Part shown: positions 58,485 through 64,000 of the stretch, piece by piece
Numbering within the stretch: the stretch's first letter is position 1
Layout of the letters: each line of letters starts with the position of its first letter
Origin: Gigaspora rosea
Lineage: Eukaryota > Glomeromycota > Glomeromycetes > Diversisporales > Gigasporaceae
Direction of reading: 5' to 3'
Assembly (NCBI GenBank): GCA_003550325.1
Contig: QKWP01000066.1
Location: 230,240-294,239, forward strand
Length of the DNA stretch: 64,000 nt
Translations under genes and position numbers: made by a program
Notes under the pieces: model-generated
The model's database searches: none
The model's input: only the letters and a program-made list of their open reading frames with translations
Told to the model about the DNA's origin: nothing

Positions 58485-58822
58485 ATGCAAAATATTGCAA
58501 AATATTGTGAAAAAATACAGATTTATATGATAATATTCAAAATATTACCTCTTGCAACCCCGAAATGAGATAATTAAATAGAGGTTTGCATTGTTTTATT
58601 TGGTCTATTTCACAATATTGCACAATATATTTTGCATTATTTTGCAATATTTCGCAATATATTCTGAAATATTTTGAAAAAAATGCTTACTGAAATCTTT
58701 TAAAAGATTGCAGTTCTTTCGAAAGATTTTGCATCAATTGCAATTTTTTCTAAAGATTTCGGCATACAATTTCTTTTGAAAGATTTTGTATATTTATTTT
58801 GCTGATGTAATTAGTTTGCTTA
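58485..58822. repeat. GCAAAATATT and CTTTCGAAAG-rich DNA
   Basis: Repeats of GCAAAATATTGC-like words and CTTTCGAAAGATTTTGC, as at 49455-49640 but in inverse order. TTTGCTGATGTA at 58799-58810 is inverse to TACATCAGCAAA at about 49447. Confidence 0.6.
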
Positions 58823-59117
58823 CCATATATTCCTGAAAATAAGCAACCTTTCTTGGCCAAAAAATTGCATGAAAAAACAAGGGTTGCTTATTTTCAAAAT
58901 ATAGAGTTTTTTGAAAAAATTGAAAAATGTACTAATAAAATGTTGTTCAAATAACACCAAATTTATTATAGGTGTATTTTATGTGCTGAACAACTTTACT
59001 TAATTGATCTTTTGAAGTTTACTTAGTAAAAAAAGTTTTATATATAGCAACTACTAACGAATTTTTTGATATTTTTGAAAAAAATCAAAGGGGTTGCTTA
59101 TTTTGGGGAATCTACAG
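58823..59117. mobile_element. 295-bp MITE with TA target and paralogous empty site
   Basis: CCATATATTCCTGAAAATAA-GCAACC at the left is inverse to GGTTGCTTATTTTGGGGAATCTACAG at the right, with TA at both borders. Removing it gives AGTTTGCTTATTTTTG-CC, the uninterrupted wording of the related copies at 49030 and 8981. Confidence 0.8.
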
Positions 59118-59190
59118 TATTTTTGCCTTTTCTTGCAGATCTTTTTATATTTAGTAATTTTTGTAAAACCTTACTCTCTGTAGATATTTC

Positions 59191-59756
59191 AGGTAGTGAT
59201 TAGGTCTGGTATAAAATTTTACTCTGGGCCACTCACTTGTTTATTTACCCCTTAACTGTATAACCACCTGGTTAACCTAGCTAATCTGCTAGCATGACTA
59301 ACCTGTTTAAACTGACTAAGCTTTATGTAATTGCATCCAATATAATTTTGAGCAGTTTTTAATACTTGCTATTATGAAAGTATATATGTTATAGCATTTG
59401 TTTGAGTTGTAATTTTAAGCATCAGATACTAAACTTGCTAAATAATATATACAGGAAAGATCTAATTTCAAAAGGCTAATTTTAGTTAGTACAACTTTAA
59501 ATACTTAAAGTTTTAGTAAATACCAACTTTAAGCAATATCACATACAAGATTGATTATTATTTCTGAAACCCACTATACATTTTTTTATAACTAAAGCCT
59601 TTGTTTATTTTTATTTAAAATTATATAATATAGATAATTTACTCTATAATCAATTGGTAATAATATATATAATATTTTACTAATATTACTTGTATAATGT
59701 AAGATTCAATTTAAAAATTTTATATAATACTAATTAATTCACTATTTCTTTTTAGA
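59191..59756. other. Non-coding spacer
   Basis: AT-rich, no gene or element supported; 3' flank of the minus-strand hAT relic. Confidence 0.4.
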
Positions 59757-60998
59757 AACAATATTTGAGAAACTGTTTCTGAACTAAGACATGTTCATTT
59801 TGGCATTATATGGTTTCCTATATCTGAGAATAAGTATTCATTTGACACTAAAGTTGCTGGATAGATAAGTACTTTTTTGCTAATTTACTTAAATTTGGAA
59901 AGTTTTTTTCTTACTCCTTCCAATATTCTAAAGGTTGAGTTGATAGTGATACAAATAATATTTCTAAATATTTATCTAGTTCATTCTTTTTTAATAGATT
60001 ATTATCATTATTACTATTATCAAATATTAATACAAAATAACAATTAGTTAAAGTACTAGTAGAAGAAGTGGATTGTATAGATATTGCATCAGTAATATTA
60101 TTTAATTCTTTATAGCATATTTTTAATGTTTCCTCACATAGATAACTAGACCAAGTATGCATTTTTTTAAACTGAGGGTCTAGTAAAGTAGCTAAAAGAC
60201 TAGTGTACTTTGGTTCACCCCAATAATTCCAAAGAGATTTATAAATTGCTTGCTTAATGCAAGCAATTATTAATTGGACATCATAAGCTTTTAGTGTTTT
60301 TGAGCTTCTTCATTATTACTATTGCTATTTAATTCTAAAAAAAGATAAATATTAGTATTATCTTTTGGTATATAGATTTATGATAGAAGATTCAAATAAT
60401 TACTATATTTTTCATTAAAATCATTCTCAATTGAAGTTAAATTTAAATCTATTGCATACTCAAAATTTAAAACTTCAATAATAAAATATACAACTGACAA
60501 TATAGAATACTTTTTAGCAAATGGTTTGAAAACTTTAACTAATTCTTTAACTAATTTCTATTCATCTTTATTAGATAAGCAGCAAGCAAGATTTTATTTA
60601 TCTTTTTTATCATTTGAATTTTGTGAAATTCTTAAATTTGACTCTAGCTATAGAATTATATCTTTTAGTTTTAAAAGCCTTTTCCAGAATCTATAAATAG
60701 AGTTCCACCTAGTTGGGCAATCTTTAAATAGATAAAGAGGTTTTAAAGTAATATTTATATTTAGTTGTTCCAAATCTGTACTAATACTATAATTAATTTT
60801 ACTAGCAACTTCTTCATCAAAATAATATTTATTACTAATTAAATTAACAAAGGCAATTTATTTCTTTCTATTACCCTTATTTGTGCCTTTTCTAATCTTT
60901 TTTGTTGTTTAGGTAAATCAAAAAAATTAACCAATTTGCTTATTTTTTTATTCTCAAGCTAATTTTTTTTTAAGAAGAATTAACTATTAACTGCAGGG

Positions 60999-62860
60999 TA
61001 GAGCTTTGACCCGGGTCAGATAACCCATATGGATCATCTGACCCAGGAGATCATGTGTCAAAAATTGATCTGACCTGGGTCAAATGGGTCAGAATTTAAA
61101 ACAGACAAAAATGCTATATTGCGCAATTTAATAAAAGTTTTTTATAGTGTAACTACCAAGATAGGATAGTTTATACATTTAATCGATTTAACTCTAATAG
61201 TTACTAACAAATAGAATAGATTTATTTTTTAAAGGTAAGGATAGAAATTCAGAGTTCATTAACAATAGTGAATCATATGATTACAATTTGATAGTATAAT
61301 AGTAAAAAGAGATAAGTATTCGATTAAATTTTGTGCATGAATAAAGGTCTCTCTAGCACTACAAAGGCTTACTTCCTTTATTATTTAAAGGATAAAATTG
61401 AAAGGAATCTCTTGCTTTATTCCGAGAAAAAAACCCAAGCCTTATATACATTGGGACATCAACACACTTAGATATTAACACATATAGGTATTAATACATG
61501 TAGGTGTTAACATGTATAAGTGTGAGATTAGGTATATATGTTAACACATTCAAGTATTAATTTAGAGGTAGATTCAATAAGCCTACTACATTAAGGTGGT
61601 AACGAGAAGGCTTATGAAAATAATTGCTAACCCTTACACATGAGTGTGTTAACACATCGATGTATAAGGCTAATATTACTGTTATAGATACCAATTTCAT
61701 CCAATTTGAATGTAATTTTAATAAAATTACAATAAATATTACCAAATCAGGAATAACAGGCGTTGAGTTGTAAATTCAGTAACAATAAGTATAGTAGAAA
61801 CAATTTACTATTTAAATAGTAAAGCTCTTATGCAGGTTGTTTGATCTGTGCTGGTCAACTTTTAATTGGCTACAAATTGAAAATTGCCGTATTAAAATTA
61901 GAGCTTTTAATTGGGTAAGTTGACAGTACGAGTCTTAAACTTAGTATGTCTATATTAAATGTACAATAATGCATGTATTTGGATTATTAAAAATATATGC
62001 ATATAACATAATATTTTTTTATATATGTACATACAAACATATGTACATAATTACATAGTACATTTATTCCAGATATTTTACCCATTTAAGGTCACCGATC
62101 ATAATTAAATCAGATTAAAATGGAATGTAAAATATAAATTCTTAAATTCTACTCTAAAACTACAATATTTTATTTTAATATATTGTTTTATTTTAATCAG
62201 ACATTTTTTTAATTTTTATATTACATATATTTCATTTTAATCAGACATTTTGTCAATTTTTTTATAATACATACATTTCATTTTAATCGATCATTTTGTC
62301 AATTTTTTTATACTATATATATTTCATTTTAATCTGCTATTTTGTCAACATATATTTCATTTTAATCAGTTATTTTGTGGCAGACAGATTAAAATGAAAT
62401 ATGTATAAAAAAAATGTCAAGCCACCGAAAAATAAAAATTGCTTGTGCACATTTTTTGAGGTTAGTGATTAAGGTTAGAGGTTAGTTTTAGAGTAGAGTT
62501 TATATTAAACAAGTATATATAGGTTTTAGAACATTAAATAAAAATCTATATTTTATTTTAATCTGATTTTATTATGATCTGTAACATTTGATAATAAGTA
62601 TTTATTTAATCTTTTCTTTAAATAACTACATACTTGATTCTAATAGTTTATTTAATCTTCAGGTGATTCCTTATGATTCATTGTTACAATTGTGATATTG
62701 TATGTCATAGGATTCATAAAATTCAATTGCCCTTCTAATTTGGTAATTGAAAAAGCAAAAAACTTTATAATTGTTTGCATGACCCATTGACCTGGATCCT
62801 GACCCAGATAAATATCTGACCTGCTTGAGTCACTATTTTCTGATCCAGGTCAAAGCTCTA
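60999..62860. mobile_element. 1,862-bp hAT-type element inside the hAT relic
   Basis: Ends TAGAGCTTTGACCCGGGTCA and, inverted, TAGAGCTTTGACCTGGATCA. CTGCAGGG is present at both borders (60991-60998 and 62861-62868), an exact 8-bp duplication. No transposase frame. The interior shares DNA with 4726-5060 (AACTCTAATAGTTACTA, AATAAAGGTCTCT) and 8140-8330, and holds four copies of a roughly 56-bp unit with CATTTCATTTTAATCAG (about 62150-62390). Confidence 0.85.
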
Positions 62861-63096
62861 CTGCAGGGTATGTGTGGTACATAGAATCCAGGTAATATTG
62901 TTCCATATTTAAATAGCTTTTATCATATTTGTGCCATTATTAGTAATGGCACACACAATTTTATTTTCTAATTTATATTCAAAACATTTCATTTGAATAA
63001 ATTGATAAATAGATTCTGTAATATTTGGGTAAGATATTTTTTTGCTAATAATATACTATATAATAACTAATTAAAAGTGGGTGGCAATCAATTAAT

Positions 63097-63373
63097 CAAC
63101 AATTATTCACCAACATAACATTTCAATAACAATTATTCACTGACAAGTTCATTTTACAGCAGTTATTTCACCAAAGCTCATTTCACTGACAAAGTAATTC
63201 TGGTCATTGTCATTAGGGTTAGGGTAGAATTAAGTAGAATTAGGGCTAAAGTTAGTGTGCTTTTTTAAAAAAACTTGTTGGTGAAATGAACTTCAGTGAA
63301 ACAAACTATCAGTAAAATGAACTTGTTGGTAAGTATTTGTTAGTAAAATGTTATGTCAGTGAAGTGATTGTTG
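63097..63373. mobile_element. About 277-bp inverted-repeat element in the hAT relic
   Basis: About 80-bp imperfect inverted arms built of the sub-repeat TTCACCAACA/TTTACTAACA, with CAAGTTCATTTTAC in both. GGGTTAGGGTAGAATTAAG lies in the centre. It separates V-T-C-N-W from Y-P-N-I-T-E of the transposase. Confidence 0.65.
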
Positions 63374-63690
63374 GTAAAATAATACGATCTTATTAGAAGT
63401 TACCCAGTTGCAAGTAACTCTAATATAGTTTTGGTTATTATGTAAAGTCCACAAGTTAGCTATTACTGTAGTAGTTTTGCAAGATTTAATATCATACTAA
63501 AGAATATCAACATTCTTTAAGTAACTAAATGTTATTTTATTGTTTATTACTCTATTGAAAGTGGATAAAATTGACTCTTCCCACTGATCCTCTGTACCAA
63601 ATAAGGAGCTAAACAAAAATCAATAATACACTTAAAAAATATACATCGTACTGCGATTTTATCTGTTTTTCTTAAAAAAGAAGCAGGATT

Positions 63691-64000
63691 AAACAAAAAC
63701 AAATCAAGTTTATTAGTAGCTTTCGCATAGACTACTAGTTAAATAGGAGGGAAATTAAAATTTTATAAACGACATAAAAATTTTTTTTTACAAAAAGTGG
63801 GCATCCTGGTTTGACCCTGTAAGGTAGATCATTCAGCACAACAAACAAACAAACAAAGAAGACACGTGCCGTTTTTGGTAATATCAACAACCAAATAAGT
63901 AAACAATAGTAAAATAAACAGATAACAAAGAATACACGTAAGACATAAGGTTTTTTTTAGATAGACAATTCTAGAAAGATAGATATCCAATCAATAGCAA
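63691..64000. other. Non-coding window end
   Basis: AT-rich with ACAAACAAACAAACAAAG at 63841; no gene or element supported. Confidence 0.4.

Larger units (their letters stand above)
59757..63690 (-). pseudogene. hAT transposase relic, split by two insertions
   Basis: Minus-strand pieces in N- to C-terminal order: T-T-V-I-A-N-L-W-T-L-H-N-N-Q-N-Y and V-T-C-N-W (about 63470-63390), Y-P-N-I-T-E-S-I-Y (about 63030), V-C-A-I-T-N-N-G-T-N-M (about 62960-62925), C-T-T-H-T at 62880-62866 continuing after the insertion as L-Q-L-I-V-N-S-S (60998-60975), then L-D-K-Y-L-E-I, P-L-E-Y-W-K (59911-60000) and the hATC dimerisation part F-P-N-L-S-K-L-A-K-K-Y-L-S-I, F-S-D-I-G-N-H-I, L-S-S-E (59890-59760). These are classic hAT landmarks. 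Many stops and shifts make it non-functional. The 252-nt open piece 60162-59911 is its longest intact part. Confidence 0.75.

Overview
The window looks like an accessory, transposon-rich stretch of a fungal nuclear genome, most probably an arbuscular mycorrhizal fungus (Glomeromycotina, Rhizophagus-like). This is inferred from the very AT-rich DNA, short GT-AG introns of about 65-100 bp, a BTB/TLDc gene, alpha-kinase and TET/JBP-like relics, and many FAR1/MULE and hAT sequences with dense MITEs. No rRNA, tRNA or prokaryotic feature was seen. A single N at 9860 is a scaffold join with duplicated flanks.

Layout. 1-9,440: non-coding nested repeats: a 283-bp palindromic element, a 4.26-kb fold-back element with pogo-type ends (3042-7297), a tandem array inside it, and a 954-bp Helitron-type insertion inside that array. 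9,700-14,750: two decayed genes, an alpha-kinase-like relic (+) and a TET/JBP-type 2-oxoglutarate dioxygenase relic (-). 14,970-19,960: satellites interrupted by MITEs. 20,004-22,797: decayed FAR1/MULE transposase (-). 23,160-24,210: about 1 kb of AAAATTACA/AAAATCACA simple repeat. 24,573-26,159: two-exon BTB-TLDc gene with a frame break. 29,217-30,512: intact 431-aa orphan with a C-terminal membrane segment. 31,940-33,500: CACGG/GTGCA-rich repeats and an array of ten palindromes.

34,670-46,765 (-) is the highlight. By matching splice sites and codon phases I assemble a 13-exon gene of 9,951 coding nt (3,316 aa): VIT domain, von Willebrand A domain with a DxSxS motif, at least 13 full and several partial copies of a helical module, a ricin-B-like beta-trefoil, a C2 domain, and a final copy of the same module. 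The giant array therefore appears to be an expansion of the protein's own C-terminal domain.

46,800-52,500 is non-coding and MITE-rich. 52,532-58,475 is a structurally complete MULE with about 90-bp terminal inverted repeats, a perfect 9-bp target duplication, an intact FAR1/MULE/SWIM transposase (about 822 aa), a captured fragment of a BTB gene, and a 1.9-kb subterminal minisatellite that itself carries a hAT-type MITE. 59,757-63,690 is a decayed hAT transposase (-), split by a 1,862-bp element with a perfect 8-bp target duplication and by a second inverted-repeat element.

The genes do not form an operon or pathway. The story is host genes (giant VIT-vWA gene, BTB-TLDc gene, orphan) embedded in transposons inserted into one another, several of which can be delimited to the base because they landed in tandem repeats or paralogues that preserve the empty site.
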